Assembly (NCBI RefSeq): GCF_038443705.2
Contig: NZ_CP151767.2
Span: forward strand, 1,426,001-1,490,000
Source: Yoonia sp. SS1-5
GTDB lineage: Bacteria; Pseudomonadota; Alphaproteobacteria; Rhodobacterales; Rhodobacteraceae
Direction: 5' to 3'
Length of the DNA: 64,000 nucleotides
Below the pieces are notes generated by a model. That model ran no database searches and was not told the origin of the DNA. It was given only the letters and a program-made list of their open reading frames with translations. A program made the position numbers and the translations under genes. Shown here piece by piece: positions 1 to 9,511 of this stretch (position 1 is its first letter; each line of letters begins with the position of its first letter).

Positions 1-1138
1 CATGTTTGCCGCGATCCGTCAAAAGGACATGCTGCTGCATCATCCTTACGAGACATTCGACATGGTCGTGCGCTTTCTGGCGCAGGCCGCGCGCGATCCG
101 GATGTGGTCGCGATCAAGCAAACCCTGTATCGCACCTCCAAGCGCTCACCCATCGTAAGCGCCCTTTGCGAAGCTGCCGAAGACGGTAAATCGGTCACGG
201 CACTTGTCGAATTGAAGGCCCGTTTTGACGAGGCCGCGAATATCCGGCAATCGCGCAGGCTGGAACGTTCCGGCGCGCACGTGGTCTACGGTTTCCTGAA
301 CTACAAGACCCACGCGAAAATCAGCACGGTCGTGCGGCGCGAAGGGGATAGGCTGGTTACCTATACCCATTTTGGCACCGGGAATTACCACCCCATTACT
401 GCCCGGATCTATACCGATCTCAGCCTTTTTACATGTGATGCAAAGCTGGGCCGCGATGCCACGAAGGTGTTCAACTATCTGTCCGGCTACGCCCAGCCCG
501 ACGGGTTGCAAAATCTTGCGATTTCGCCCCTGAACCTCAAGCAAACCCTGCTTGACCGGATCGCAGCCGAGGCCGAGAACGCAAAGGCAGGCAAGCCGGC
601 GATGATCTGGGCCAAGATGAACTCGCTCATCGAATCCGATGTCATTGATGCGCTTTATGCAGCCTCGCAGGATGGGGTAAAGATCAGCCTGGTCATTCGC
701 GGGATTTGCGGGCTGCGCCCCGGGGTAGCGGGGCTGTCCGAGAATATCCGGGTCAAATCCATCGTTGGTCGGTTTTTGGAACATTCCCGCATTGTCTGTT
801 TCGGCAATGGCAACGCGCTGCCGTCGAAGAAAGCAAAGGTCTATATGAGCTCGGCCGATTGGATGGGGCGCAATTTGAACCGGCGGGTCGAGACACTGGT
901 GGAAATCAAGAACGCCACAGTTAAAGCACAGATTGTCAGTCAGATCATGGCCGCAAATATGGCTGACGTGACGCAAAGCTGGGTGATGGCGGCCGATGGG
1001 TCATTCACCCGGGCAACCGTCCCCGATGACGCATTCCCCTTCAATTGCCACCGTTTCTTCATGGAAAACCCCTCGCTGTCCGGGCGCGGTTCGGCGGGCG
1101 CAAGCGACGTTCCCCAATTGACCCACACCGACGATTGA
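1..1138 (+). CDS. ppk1: Polyphosphate kinase 1 (3' part, cut by window start)
   Basis: Only the C-terminal part, about 378 residues, is present; the reading frame runs in from the left edge. PPK1 reversibly makes long-chain polyphosphate from ATP. The two C-terminal phospholipase-D-like domains are visible, with KTHAKIS around residue 103 and the [10 protein letters not shown] segment around residue 258. These carry the two histidines known in this family as the phospho-acceptor and second active-site histidine. The HFGTGNYHP and ARIYTD strings are also typical. The stop lies 35 bases before the exopolyphosphatase gene, so the two very probably form one polyphosphate synthesis and breakdown operon. 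Confidence 0.95.
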   Translation, partial: MFAAIRQKDMLLHHPYETFDMVVRFLAQAARDPDVVAIKQTLYRTSKRSPIVSALCEAAEDGKSVTALVELKARFDEAANIRQSRRLERSGAHVVYGFLNYKTHAKISTVVRREGDRLVTYTHFGTGNYHPITARIYTDLSLFTCDAKLGRDATKVFNYLSGYAQPDGLQNLAISPLNLKQTLLDRIAAEAENAKAGKPAMIWAKMNSLIESDVIDALYAASQDGVKISLVIRGICGLRPGVAGLSENIRVKSIVGRFLEHSRIVCFGNGNALPSKKAKVYMSSADWMGRNLNRRVETLVEIKNATVKAQIVSQIMAANMADVTQSWVMAADGSFTRATVPDDAFPFNCHRFFMENPSLSGRGSAGASDVPQLTHTDD

Positions 1139-1173
1139 CCGATACCTGTTGCCGGGACAGCGGCAGGGATCAC

Positions 1174-2721
1174 ATGACACAGCAAACAGACCCGGACGTC
1201 ATTGATTGGGGTCCCTTTGGGCGGCCATTGTTTGAAGATGCCGCGGCACAGGGGCTTAGCCGGGTTGGGGTTTTGGATGTCGGGTCAAACTCTGTCCGCC
1301 TTGTGGTGTTTGATGGGGCGGCACGCTCGCCTGCCTATTTCTACAATGAAAAGGTGATGTGCGCCTTGGGCGCTGGTCTGTCAGAGACCGGGCATCTGAA
1401 CCCGCAAGGACGGGTGCGCGCCCTGTCAGCGATCCGCCGGTTTGCCGCATTGGCCGAGGGAATGGGCATCCCCCCCCTCACCGCAGTTGCGACAGCCGCC
1501 GTGCGCGAGGCGTCGGATGGCCAGGATTTTCGCGCCGAGATTTTGCGCGAAACAGGGATCAAGCTGTGGATCATCGACGGCAAGGAAGAGGCACGTTTAT
1601 CAGCGCAGGGGGTTCTGCTGGGCTGGCCGGGCAGCTACGGGCTGGTCTGCGATATCGGTGGGTCATCCCTTGAACTGGCAGATCTGGCTGACGGGCGGGT
1701 TGGACGGCGCGTGACCTCGGCGCTCGGGCCGCTGAAGCTGCGCGAAATCAAGGGCGGGCGCAAACAGGTCAAGGCCTATGTCCGCGAAACCATGGAACAG
1801 CTGCACGAAGAGATGGGCAGCGCAACCGGTGCACGGCTGTTTCTTGTGGGCGGGTCCTGGCGGGCCATCGCCCGTGTTGACATGGAACGCCGGGATTACC
1901 CGCTGACGGTGCTGCACGAATATCGAATGACCTCGCGCCAGATCAGCAAAACGGCGGAATATATCCGCAAATCTGACCTGCAGGACCTGCGGGCGCGCTG
2001 CAATATCTCGGACAGCCGGATGTCGCTTGTTCCGTTGGCCTCAATCGTGCTGAAGGAACTGATGCGCACCTTCAAACCCAAGGATGTTGCCGTGTCGTCC
2101 TACGGTATCCGCGAGGGGATGTTGTTTGAACAAATGCCGCGCGAGTTGCGTGATCGCGACCCCCTGATCGAGGCGTGCCGCTTTGCCGAAGCCAAGGATG
2201 CGCGTCTGCCGGGGTTCGGGCGAATCCTCTATGATTTTGTCAAACCTTTGTTCCCGCGCGCAAATTGGCAGCGCAAGCGGATCATCAAGGCCGCCTGCCT
2301 GCTGCACGATGTCAGCTGGCGCGCGCATCCTGACTATCGGGGCGAAGTGACTTTTGACAACGCGACGCGGGCCAATCTGGGTGGGCTGAAACACTACGAA
2401 CGGGTGTTTCTGGGACTTGCGTTGATGAACCGCTACACAAGCAAGACCAACAACACACGGTTTGCGCCGCTCTTTGCCATGTTGGACGATGGGCAGATCA
2501 AAGAAGCCGAGATACTGGGCCGTGCGATGCGGCTGGGTGCCATGCTGTGGCTGACCGCAGACGAAGAACCCGGCAGCCTGAAATGGCGCCGTAAGTCAGG
2601 CGAATTGACCCTGACGCTGACAAAACATGCCCTCCCGCTTTTTGGCGAGGTTGCCCAAAGCCGGTTCTTGGCGCTTGCCGCCGCGCTGAACGCCAAGGGG
2701 CACGTCAAGTTCAAGCGCTGA
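1174..2721 (+). CDS. ppx: Exopolyphosphatase, Ppx/GppA family
   Basis: 515 residues, close to the usual length of the family. It is expected to hydrolyse terminal phosphates from polyphosphate, or pppGpp in GppA-type members. The ASKHA-fold signatures are seen: DVGSNSVRLVVFDG from residue 35 (phosphate loop 1) and DIGGSSLELA around residue 165 (phosphate loop 2), followed by a C-terminal HD-like helical region. I chose the ATG at 1174, preceded by GGCAGGG, over an upstream in-frame alternative that would lie inside ppk1. Its position directly behind ppk1 supports a role in polyphosphate turnover; Ppx versus GppA activity cannot be decided from sequence. Confidence 0.93.
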   Translation: MTQQTDPDVIDWGPFGRPLFEDAAAQGLSRVGVLDVGSNSVRLVVFDGAARSPAYFYNEKVMCALGAGLSETGHLNPQGRVRALSAIRRFAALAEGMGIPPLTAVATAAVREASDGQDFRAEILRETGIKLWIIDGKEEARLSAQGVLLGWPGSYGLVCDIGGSSLELADLADGRVGRRVTSALGPLKLREIKGGRKQVKAYVRETMEQLHEEMGSATGARLFLVGGSWRAIARVDMERRDYPLTVLHEYRMTSRQISKTAEYIRKSDLQDLRARCNISDSRMSLVPLASIVLKELMRTFKPKDVAVSSYGIREGMLFEQMPRELRDRDPLIEACRFAEAKDARLPGFGRILYDFVKPLFPRANWQRKRIIKAACLLHDVSWRAHPDYRGEVTFDNATRANLGGLKHYERVFLGLALMNRYTSKTNNTRFAPLFAMLDDGQIKEAEILGRAMRLGAMLWLTADEEPGSLKWRRKSGELTLTLTKHALPLFGEVAQSRFLALAAALNAKGHVKFKR

Positions 2722-2857
2722 CAGGGTCTGCATTCTGATGCTTTTATCAGCAGATACCCGCCCAATTGATCGCATTTTAGGCAAGCGCGAAACAGGGTGC
2801 TGACACTGCCAAGGTGACACCCATTTTTCGCCACAGTTTTTATCCAAAATCTAAGCA

Positions 2858-2875
2858 ATGTGTCGATGGACACAT
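2858..2875. promoter_or_regulatory. 7-bp inverted repeat upstream of the PP2C gene
   Basis: ATGTGTC, four-base loop, GACACAT: a perfect dyad about 70 bases before the phosphatase start, followed by a TTGACT hexamer at 2881 that could serve as a -35 element. It may be an operator or just part of the promoter. Seen directly; the function is inferred. Confidence 0.3.
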
Positions 2876-2946
2876 AGGTTTTGACTGATTTGTATTTTGT
2901 AGGTGGCGGGGGCTTACAGCGCGAGCGAACGTACGAGGTAGGTGAC

Positions 2947-3936
2947 ATGTTGGACGATAAGACCCATTCGGCTTCTAAGCTAAAGATGGATGCAGCGGCG
3001 GCAGCGACGCAAGGAAAGCGTAGCTATCAGGAAGACACCATCATCTCGCATTTTCCACTTGGTCAATCATATGGCTATGCGATTGTTGCAGATGGCGTGG
3101 GTGGGCATGCGGCAGGCGCAGTTGCCAGCGCAATCGCCACCAGCGAAACATTCAATACCATCAAGATGAACGAAGATCAGGTGACCAACCCGATGTCGGC
3201 ACCGTTGGTCCTGCGCGAGGCGGCCGAGGCCGCCAATAGTCGCATTCAGACCCATGCGAAAGTGAACCAGGACAGCTTTGGCATGAGCACGACATTGCTT
3301 GTTCCGGTGATCACCGGCGACAAGCTTCTGTGGTTGTCCATCGGCGATTCCCCCCTTCTGCTGTTCCGTGCGGGCGCGTTGCGTCAGTTGAATAAAGATC
3401 ACTCGATGGCCCCTCAGATCGACATGATGGTCAAGGTCGGCTCTATGGATGCTGAGACGGGAAAGAACCATCCGGACCGGAACGCCCTGACCTCGGCGCT
3501 GAACGGTGACGAGATCGCGATGATTGATTGCCCGTCGGTCCCGGTGTCCTTGCTGCCCGGCGATATTGTCGTGGCGACAACTGACGGGCTGCAATCGCTT
3601 TCCAACGCGGCCATTGCCAACACGTTGATGCAGAATATGCACAAAAGCAGCCGTGAAATTGCGGAATGCTTTCTGACCGCGATCGAGGACAAGGATGCAG
3701 AGCATCAGGACAATGCCAGCTTTGTGGTGATCAAGATCGCCTTGGTCGATGATGGCAGCACCGCAACCAACGCAGATGACCTACCGGTTCTCGCGATGGC
3801 CGATGCTGTGGACGAGGCGGCGGAAGCAACCGCAGCGCCCGAACCCCAAGCCGCGCCAGAGGCGCCCGCGGCCGAACCGGTCGCCGAAAAGAAGCCTGAA
3901 ACCTACTGGTATCGCGGTCGGCAATATACCAAGTAG
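2947..3936 (+). CDS. PP2C-family serine/threonine protein phosphatase
   Basis: 329 residues. PP2C (PPM) phosphatases remove phosphate from Ser/Thr using two metal ions. The metal-binding motifs are present in order: QEDTI near residue 28, ADGVGGHAAG near residue 48, TTDGLQSL near residue 215, and QDNASF near residue 256. Start at the ATG at 2947, preceded by GAGGTAGGTGAC; an upstream in-frame TTG at 2881 is less likely. After residue about 280 the protein continues as an Ala/Pro/Glu-rich linker and ends in a basic aromatic tail, YWYRGRQYTK, which is not part of the catalytic domain. Its substrate is unknown and no kinase gene is adjacent. Confidence 0.9.
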   Translation: MLDDKTHSASKLKMDAAAAATQGKRSYQEDTIISHFPLGQSYGYAIVADGVGGHAAGAVASAIATSETFNTIKMNEDQVTNPMSAPLVLREAAEAANSRIQTHAKVNQDSFGMSTTLLVPVITGDKLLWLSIGDSPLLLFRAGALRQLNKDHSMAPQIDMMVKVGSMDAETGKNHPDRNALTSALNGDEIAMIDCPSVPVSLLPGDIVVATTDGLQSLSNAAIANTLMQNMHKSSREIAECFLTAIEDKDAEHQDNASFVVIKIALVDDGSTATNADDLPVLAMADAVDEAAEATAAPEPQAAPEAPAAEPVAEKKPETYWYRGRQYTK

Positions 3937-3963
3937 CCCTGCCGCCCCGGGGGCGAACCTCCG

Positions 3964-4962
3964 TCAATTCGGGATGGTCAGAACAACCGGAAAGTGATCT
4001 GATGCCGTGACCAGCGCCTCGCGCAGGTCACGGTCCTCATAGCAGTCTGGATGGTCAAACGGGTGCCAGATCTGCCATGCGGCACCCTGGTTCCGGACAC
4101 CGGGTGACACCATGATATAATCCAGCAAGGCCTGCAAATAGGGCTGCCCCCGTCGCCGGAACCGGGCCGTCACCGGCATGGCACCGATCCGGCGTCCCAG
4201 TGCCATGCGCGCATGCGGGTCAAACAACTCTCTATCCGCCCCTTTGCCCAGCACAATTTCCACGCCGGACTGGCCGAACAGTTTTTCATAGGTGTCCAGC
4301 CCCGGACCGTCATTGAAATCACCCAGGACGATCAGATCATCACCGGCGACAAAATGCGCATCCACCCGCCCACGCAGCCAGATGCATTGCGCCAGCTGCT
4401 TGCGCCGGTTTTCGATTGATATCCGGATCGCATCCGCATCATCCCGCGCGCCATGCGGGGCCTTTGATTTGGCGTGGACACCGATCAGGCGATACTGCCC
4501 GCTGGCCGTCGTCAACGCCACTTCCAGCGGGGGTTTGGACCAGATCACCGGGTCAGGTGCCGCGTCGATGTTCAGATCCATCTGAAAGTGCTGATCAAAG
4601 GCAGGAAAGCCGGGATCAGCCCCCGGATCATGCTGGGCCTGCACCACCTTTGGATCATAAAGCAGCGCGATTTCCTGTTGGGTATCATTGCGAAACCCGG
4701 TCAGGGCGGTGTTTGCACGCAGCCCGAAACGGGCCGCAAAATTGGCCAACGCCATGGCGCCGTCGCGCTTGCGGCTGCTGTCCGGGGCTTCGATCACCAT
4801 GACCGCATCAGCATCCAGCGCCTGAAACACATGGCCCAGTGCTGCCGTCTGCTGCGCCCGGGTCACGTTCCAGCGCGACGACCAGCCGTCATCGTCAATC
4901 AATTGGCCGTCATCGTCAAAAAGGGCGTTGAACCATTCGACGTTATAGGTGGCGATTTTCAT
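3964..4962 (-). CDS. Endonuclease/exonuclease/phosphatase-family protein
   Basis: 332 residues spanning the EEP fold (DNase I/exonuclease III superfamily). The start MKIATYNVEWFN carries the conserved Asn and Glu region. GDFNDGPG lies in the second half and the C-terminal SDHFPV supplies the catalytic Asp-His pair near residue 322. No signal peptide is seen. Substrate could be nucleic acid, a phospholipid or another phosphodiester; the sequence does not decide. The start overlaps the stop of the TerB/DnaJ gene by four bases (ATGA), implying coupled translation in the minus-strand run 5639 to 3964. Confidence 0.85.
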   Translation of the reverse strand: MKIATYNVEWFNALFDDDGQLIDDDGWSSRWNVTRAQQTAALGHVFQALDADAVMVIEAPDSSRKRDGAMALANFAARFGLRANTALTGFRNDTQQEIALLYDPKVVQAQHDPGADPGFPAFDQHFQMDLNIDAAPDPVIWSKPPLEVALTTASGQYRLIGVHAKSKAPHGARDDADAIRISIENRRKQLAQCIWLRGRVDAHFVAGDDLIVLGDFNDGPGLDTYEKLFGQSGVEIVLGKGADRELFDPHARMALGRRIGAMPVTARFRRRGQPYLQALLDYIMVSPGVRNQGAAWQIWHPFDHPDCYEDRDLREALVTASDHFPVVLTIPN

Positions 4963-5639
4963 GCGCGCGCATCCTGTATCTGCTCCCAGGCCCGGTTGAT
5001 CGCAACCATACGCTTTTCGGCGAGCTTGATTGCTTCCTCGGGAACACCCCGCGCCAGCATCTGGTCGGGATGGGTTTCGCGCACCAGCTTGCGCCAGGCG
5101 GCGCGAACCTCGTCCATCGGCGCATCGGGATCCACCCGCAGCACATCATATGGATCGCCCTCTGCATCGGTGACGAATTGCGCGCGCACCCCGCGAAAGC
5201 GCCGTTCATCAAAGCCGAATATGCCCGCAACATCGCGCAGAAACGCATCTTCCTTTGGGTGGTAATTGCCATCCGCCATGGCGATATGAAACAACCCTTC
5301 AAGCAGATCGCATAAGGGGCCATCGTCGCTGCCATACATTGCCTTGATGCGGCGGGCATAGGTATCAAAGCCGGCTACGTCCTGACGGGCCAGATTGAAC
5401 ACGCGGGCTGCGTTCGCCTCCTCTGCGGCGGGGATGACAAAAACCTCGCGAAAGGCGATGACCTCGTCACGCGTCACGATGCCGTCGGCCTTGGCCATCT
5501 TTGCGCCCAAGGCGATGACCGCGATTGTAAAGCCAACCGTGCGGTCGGGCGCGGTGCGCAATTTGTCAAAGACAGCCGATAGCGCCTCTCCCTTGGCGAG
5601 GGCGGCGATTGCATCGGCAATGCGGGACCAAATGGACAT
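4959..5639 (-). CDS. TerB/J-domain protein (DjlA-like)
   Basis: 226 residues. The N-terminal half (about 25-150) resembles the TerB helical domain, with acidic pairs such as KADGIVTRDE and MADGNYHPKE. The C-terminal 70 residues form a J domain with HPD at 190-192, the motif that stimulates DnaK ATPase. This domain order matches the DjlA-type co-chaperones, but no N-terminal membrane segment of E. coli DjlA type is evident. The stop overlaps the next gene by four bases. Confidence 0.85.
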   Translation of the reverse strand: MSIWSRIADAIAALAKGEALSAVFDKLRTAPDRTVGFTIAVIALGAKMAKADGIVTRDEVIAFREVFVIPAAEEANAARVFNLARQDVAGFDTYARRIKAMYGSDDGPLCDLLEGLFHIAMADGNYHPKEDAFLRDVAGIFGFDERRFRGVRAQFVTDAEGDPYDVLRVDPDAPMDEVRAAWRKLVRETHPDQMLARGVPEEAIKLAEKRMVAINRAWEQIQDARA

Positions 5640-5665
5640 GGGCGGGCCTTTCTAAGCGGCACCTG

Positions 5666-6139
5666 TCATAGCATTTTCTGCATCAATACCAAATCAATGC
5701 GTCGCCCGAACTTGAAACCCACCTGCGAAAGAACTGCAACCTTTTCAAAGCCGATTGCACGGTGAAACGCGATTGCGCCCAGATTTTCACCGCTGATCGC
5801 ACCGATCAGGGTCTGCAAGCCCTGCTGCCGTGCCAGGTCACACAGCCCGCGCATCAATTCCCGTCCCTGCCCATCACCTTGCGCAGTTTCGGACAGGATA
5901 ATGCTGTGCTCTGCGGTGAACCGATAGCCCGGCCCGGGCCGAAAAGGGCCAAACCGGGCAAATCCCCCGACATGCCCGGCTTGTTCCAGAACAAGACAGG
6001 TCTGTTGCGCGCTGATCAGATTTGCCACTTCCGGAACGGATCGCTCCACCGTCGTGAAGGTATGGCTGGTCTCGCGGATCATATGGTTCCACAGCGCCGC
6101 AATGGCGGGCACGTCCTGATCGGTGGCGGGCCGGATCAT
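5666..6139 (-). CDS. GNAT-family N-acetyltransferase
   Basis: 157 residues with the GNAT fold: [18 protein letters not shown] at the start and the acetyl-CoA loop near GDGQGRELMRGL, then ENLGAIAFHRAIGFEK and a C-terminal GRRIDLVLMQ strand. The pattern is closest to the phosphinothricin/methionine-sulfoximine acetyltransferase group, but the natural substrate is not known. It starts inside the stop of the VOC gene (four-base overlap at 6136), so it is co-translated with it. Confidence 0.85.
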   Translation of the reverse strand: MIRPATDQDVPAIAALWNHMIRETSHTFTTVERSVPEVANLISAQQTCLVLEQAGHVGGFARFGPFRPGPGYRFTAEHSIILSETAQGDGQGRELMRGLCDLARQQGLQTLIGAISGENLGAIAFHRAIGFEKVAVLSQVGFKFGRRIDLVLMQKML

Positions 6140-6723
6140 GACAGCCGGACGGGTCCGTCAGGCCTATCAAAAACGGCCTGGAACCCGGCGGGGCCTGCCG
6201 TGACATGAACGCGCGGATCAGGTGTAACGGCGATATCGGCCGCATCCGGATGGAACACCCGGAACCGACGCAAACGGCAGCCACTGTCTGGCAGCGTCGT
6301 TGTCGGGTGCGGGACCCCTGCCCCCCATCGCATCAATGTCGGCAAAGCCCCCCCAAAGGGAAGGCCACCATCAGCAGGAACCGTGATTTGCCATGACAGA
6401 TCGCCACGCTGCAGCGTCATGGGCGGGCCGCAAACCGGAGGCGCCCAACTCAGGTCATCGACACGGCAAATCCAGTTTGCCAGACGTGGCGCACCCACAA
6501 ACTGATCAAGCCCGAACCAACGCGGCCCCTCAAACGGGGCGGCATCCGGATCGGGCGCAATCACTTCGAGATAGATATCGCCAAGACCAAGCAGCATATT
6601 ATGGGTGCCGTACCGGGCATGCTTGCCGCCGGGGGCCATTTTGACCCCAAGCGTGTCTTCGACATAAGCCACCCCATCTTCCAGGCGCGTCGCAGCGACT
6701 GCAAGATGGTCGAGCGCCATCAT
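6136..6723 (-). CDS. Glyoxalase-like/VOC-fold protein
   Basis: 195 residues beginning [24 protein letters not shown], the first beta-alpha-beta unit of a vicinal oxygen chelate fold, with [15 protein letters not shown] supplying the likely metal-ligand glutamate strand. This resembles the Pfam glyoxalase-like group rather than true glyoxalase I. The gene sits directly behind methylmalonyl-CoA mutase with a four-base overlap. It is not the methylmalonyl-CoA epimerase: a clear epimerase gene, also VOC, is at 48248. Confidence 0.75.
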   Translation of the reverse strand: MMALDHLAVAATRLEDGVAYVEDTLGVKMAPGGKHARYGTHNMLLGLGDIYLEVIAPDPDAAPFEGPRWFGLDQFVGAPRLANWICRVDDLSWAPPVCGPPMTLQRGDLSWQITVPADGGLPFGGALPTLMRWGAGVPHPTTTLPDSGCRLRRFRVFHPDAADIAVTPDPRVHVTAGPAGFQAVFDRPDGPVRLS

Positions 6724-8846
6724 CCGCGCGCCTCGCGGATCAGGCTAAGAATGTCCTGGGCGGCTTTGGGAATATTGGTTCCCGGTCCAAAGATCGCCTT
6801 GACCCCGTTGTCATACAGGAACTTGTAATCTTGCTGCGGGATGACCCCGCCACAAATGACGATGATATCATCGGCGTCCGCATCCTTGAGCGCCTGCACC
6901 AGTTTCGGGGCCAGGGTCTTGTGCCCGGCTGCCTGACTGCTGATCCCGATCACATGCACATCATTGTCGATTGCATCCTGTGCGGCCTCTGCCGGCGTCT
7001 GGAACAATGGGCCGACATCCACGTCAAAACCGATATCGGCAAATGCGGTGGCGATGACCTTGGCCCCGCGGTCATGCCCATCCTGGCCCATCTTGACGAC
7101 CAGCATCCGGGGCCTGCGGCCTTCTTCTGCAGCGAAATTTTCGACGCTTTCCTGAATGGCGGCAAAGCCCTCGTCCCCTTCATAGGCGGCCCCATAGACC
7201 CCTGCGAGCGTTTTGACTTCTGCGCGGTGGCGACCGAATGCCTTTTCCATGGCCATGCTGATCTCTCCTACTGTGGCGCGCGCGCGGGCGGCCTCAACTG
7301 CGGCTTCGAGCAGATTGCCGCCCTCATTGGCGCAGTGCGTCAGCGCTGCAAGTGCGGCATCGCATGCTGTCTGGTCGCGGGCGGCCTTGGTTGTATCAAG
7401 CCGCTTGATCTGCGCCTCGCGGACGGCGGCATTGTCGATATCAAGGATATCAATCGGATCTTCCTTGTCTTTGCGGTATTTGTTGACGCCAACAATGACC
7501 TCGATCCCCCGGTCAATCTCGGCCTGACGGCGGGCGGCGGTTTCCTCGATCCGTAGCTTGGGCATGCCGGACGCGACCGCCTCGGTCATGCCGCCCATCT
7601 CTTCAACCTCTTCGATCAACTTCCACGCAGCTTCGGCCAGTTCATGCGTCAGATTTTCGACGTAGTAGGAACCGGCAAGCGGGTCGACCACATTGGTCAC
7701 ACCGGTTTCTTCCTGCAAAATCAGCTGGGTATTGCGGGCAATCCGCGCGCTGAACTCGGTGGGCAGGGCAATGGCTTCATCCAGGGCATTCGTGTGCAGC
7801 GACTGTGTGCCGCCCAATACCGCGCTCATCGCCTCATAGGCGGTGCGGATCACGTTGTTATAGGGATCTTGTTCCTGCAACGACACGCCGGAGGTCTGGC
7901 AGTGGGTGCGCAGCATCGAGGATTTGGGGTTTTTCGGCGCAAACTCTGCCATGATCCGCGACCAGAGCAGTCGGGCGGCCCGCAGTTTTGCGGCCTCCAT
8001 GAAAAAGTTCATACCGATGGCAAAAAAGAAACTTAGCCTGCCAGCAAACTGATCAACATCCATACCCCGCGCGATGGCCGTGCGCACATATTCGCGCCCA
8101 TCGGCCAGCGTATAGGCCAGTTCCTGCACCAGGTTCGCGCCCGCCTCTTGCATGTGGTAGCCGCTGATCGAGATCGAATTGAACTTTGGCATCTCACTGG
8201 TCGTGTATTCGATGATATCCGCGATGATCCGCATCGACGGCTCGGGCGGATAGACATACGTGTTCCGCACCATGAATTCCTTCAGAATGTCGTTCTGAAT
8301 GGTGCCGGACAGAACATTGCGCGGATGCCCCTGCTCTTCCCCCGCCACGATGAAATTGGCGAGGATCGGGATCACCGCGCCATTCATTGTCATCGACACG
8401 CTGACCTTGTCCAAAGGAATACCATCAAACAGGATCTTCATATCCTCGACACTGTCGATGGCGACACCGGCTTTGCCAACGTCCCCCTCTACGCGCGGAT
8501 GATCACTGTCATAGCCTCGGTGCGTAGCCAGATCGAAGGCGACAGACACCCCCTGCTGGCCCGCATCCAACGCCTTGCGGTAAAAGGCATTCGATTCCTC
8601 TGCCGTAGAAAACCCTGCATATTGCCGGATCGTCCAGGGGCGGCCTGCATACATCGTGGCTTTGACGCCACGGGTGAACGGGGCGGCCCCCGGGATGCCC
8701 CCCATATGGGGCAGGTCGGCAGTATCATCGGCCGTGTAAAGCGGGCGCACCTTGATGCCTTCCAACGTGTCCCAGTCCAGCGCATCAAGCGGTTTGCCAC
8801 GCAACTCTTGCGTTGCGATATCTTCCCAGGTCTTCTTGTCAGTCAT
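6720..8846 (-). CDS. scpA: Methylmalonyl-CoA mutase
   Basis: 708 residues, single-chain homodimeric type. It interconverts (R)-methylmalonyl-CoA and succinyl-CoA using adenosylcobalamin. The N-terminal TIM barrel carries the CoA-binding segment ([15 protein letters not shown] near residue 70). The C-terminal cobalamin domain has DGHDRG at about 589-594, whose histidine is the lower cobalt ligand, and the later ICGGVIP loop. I chose the ATG at 8846, with GGGAGAG seven bases upstream, over a longer start at 8903. It is the last enzyme of the propionyl-CoA pathway encoded in this window, and TTTGC-type half sites lie upstream. Confidence 0.97.
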   Translation of the reverse strand: MTDKKTWEDIATQELRGKPLDALDWDTLEGIKVRPLYTADDTADLPHMGGIPGAAPFTRGVKATMYAGRPWTIRQYAGFSTAEESNAFYRKALDAGQQGVSVAFDLATHRGYDSDHPRVEGDVGKAGVAIDSVEDMKILFDGIPLDKVSVSMTMNGAVIPILANFIVAGEEQGHPRNVLSGTIQNDILKEFMVRNTYVYPPEPSMRIIADIIEYTTSEMPKFNSISISGYHMQEAGANLVQELAYTLADGREYVRTAIARGMDVDQFAGRLSFFFAIGMNFFMEAAKLRAARLLWSRIMAEFAPKNPKSSMLRTHCQTSGVSLQEQDPYNNVIRTAYEAMSAVLGGTQSLHTNALDEAIALPTEFSARIARNTQLILQEETGVTNVVDPLAGSYYVENLTHELAEAAWKLIEEVEEMGGMTEAVASGMPKLRIEETAARRQAEIDRGIEVIVGVNKYRKDKEDPIDILDIDNAAVREAQIKRLDTTKAARDQTACDAALAALTHCANEGGNLLEAAVEAARARATVGEISMAMEKAFGRHRAEVKTLAGVYGAAYEGDEGFAAIQESVENFAAEEGRRPRMLVVKMGQDGHDRGAKVIATAFADIGFDVDVGPLFQTPAEAAQDAIDNDVHVIGISSQAAGHKTLAPKLVQALKDADADDIIVICGGVIPQQDYKFLYDNGVKAIFGPGTNIPKAAQDILSLIREARG

Positions 8847-8884
8847 GTTGCTCTCCCAAAGGCCGCGCGGCCATCGCGAAATTG

Positions 8885-8920
8885 TTTGCATTGATTTGCG
8901 CAAGGGACTTAGCTTTTGCC
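8885..8920. promoter_or_regulatory. Possible weak PccR-type half sites upstream of scpA
   Basis: TTTGCATT at 8885, TTTGCGCA at 8895 and TTTGCCAA at 8915, in the divergent region between scpA and the DUF4174 gene. They resemble the TTTGCAAA half site seen much more clearly upstream of pccB, but the spacing is irregular and matches are imperfect, so this is tentative. Confidence 0.35.
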
Positions 8921-8944
8921 AACGCCGCCTCTATATCTAAATTT

Positions 8945-9415
8945 ATGAAAGCATTGACGAACATCCGCTGGGCAGCCCTTGCCATCATCCTGAGTGCGAC
9001 CACCGCGTCAGCCCAGGACAAGACAATCCTTGAACGCTGGGAAGAGGATCGCAGCCAAATCTTTGACGGCGCCGATATTGCGCTGTCAGAACTGCAATGG
9101 GTTGCGCGGCCCCTGGTCGTGTTTGCAGACACGCCCAACGACCCGCGTTTCCAGCAGCAAATGGAAAAACTGGCCGCTGGTCTTGACGATCTGGCCGAAC
9201 GCGACGTGATCATCATCCGCGATACGGACCCGGCTGCGGCGACAGAGTTGCGTACGACGCTGCGCCCGCGCGGGTACATGATGGCGCTGCTGGGCAAGGA
9301 CGGGCGCGTGGCCCTGCGCAAGCCCAGCCCATGGAGCGTGCGCGAGCTTTCGCGATCCATCGACAAGATGCCGCTGCGCCAGCAGGAAATCCAGGATCGC
9401 AGGTTGGGCAACTGA
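8945..9415 (+). CDS. DUF4174-type secreted protein
   Basis: 156 residues. Residues 1-22 form a signal peptide (basic start, hydrophobic core, ATTASAQ cleavage region), so the product should be periplasmic. The mature part (FDGADIALSELQWVARPLVVFADTPND, and later LLGKDGRVALRKPSPW) has the thioredoxin-like strand order of DUF4174 proteins but no CXXC motif. Start ATG at 8945; an in-frame extension upstream would overlap the scpA coding region. It is divergent from scpA. Function is unknown. Confidence 0.8.
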   Translation: MKALTNIRWAALAIILSATTASAQDKTILERWEEDRSQIFDGADIALSELQWVARPLVVFADTPNDPRFQQQMEKLAAGLDDLAERDVIIIRDTDPAAATELRTTLRPRGYMMALLGKDGRVALRKPSPWSVRELSRSIDKMPLRQQEIQDRRLGN

Positions 9416-9511
9416 TCAAGCATTCTGTGCTCTGTCAGTAAGCTGGTCGGTTCGCGGCATTGCCCCCCGCAGAGGCAGGACTGTGCGCGTGATGATCCGC
9501 TTATGCCGCAC

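Noticed and set aside
146..976. Long minus-strand frames opposite ppk1 and other genes
   Set aside because: They are antisense shadows of GC-rich coding regions; the sense frames carry clear families.
6136..6723. Methylmalonyl-CoA epimerase beside the mutase
   Set aside because: Although VOC-fold, it lacks the epimerase blocks, which are clearly present in the gene at 48248.
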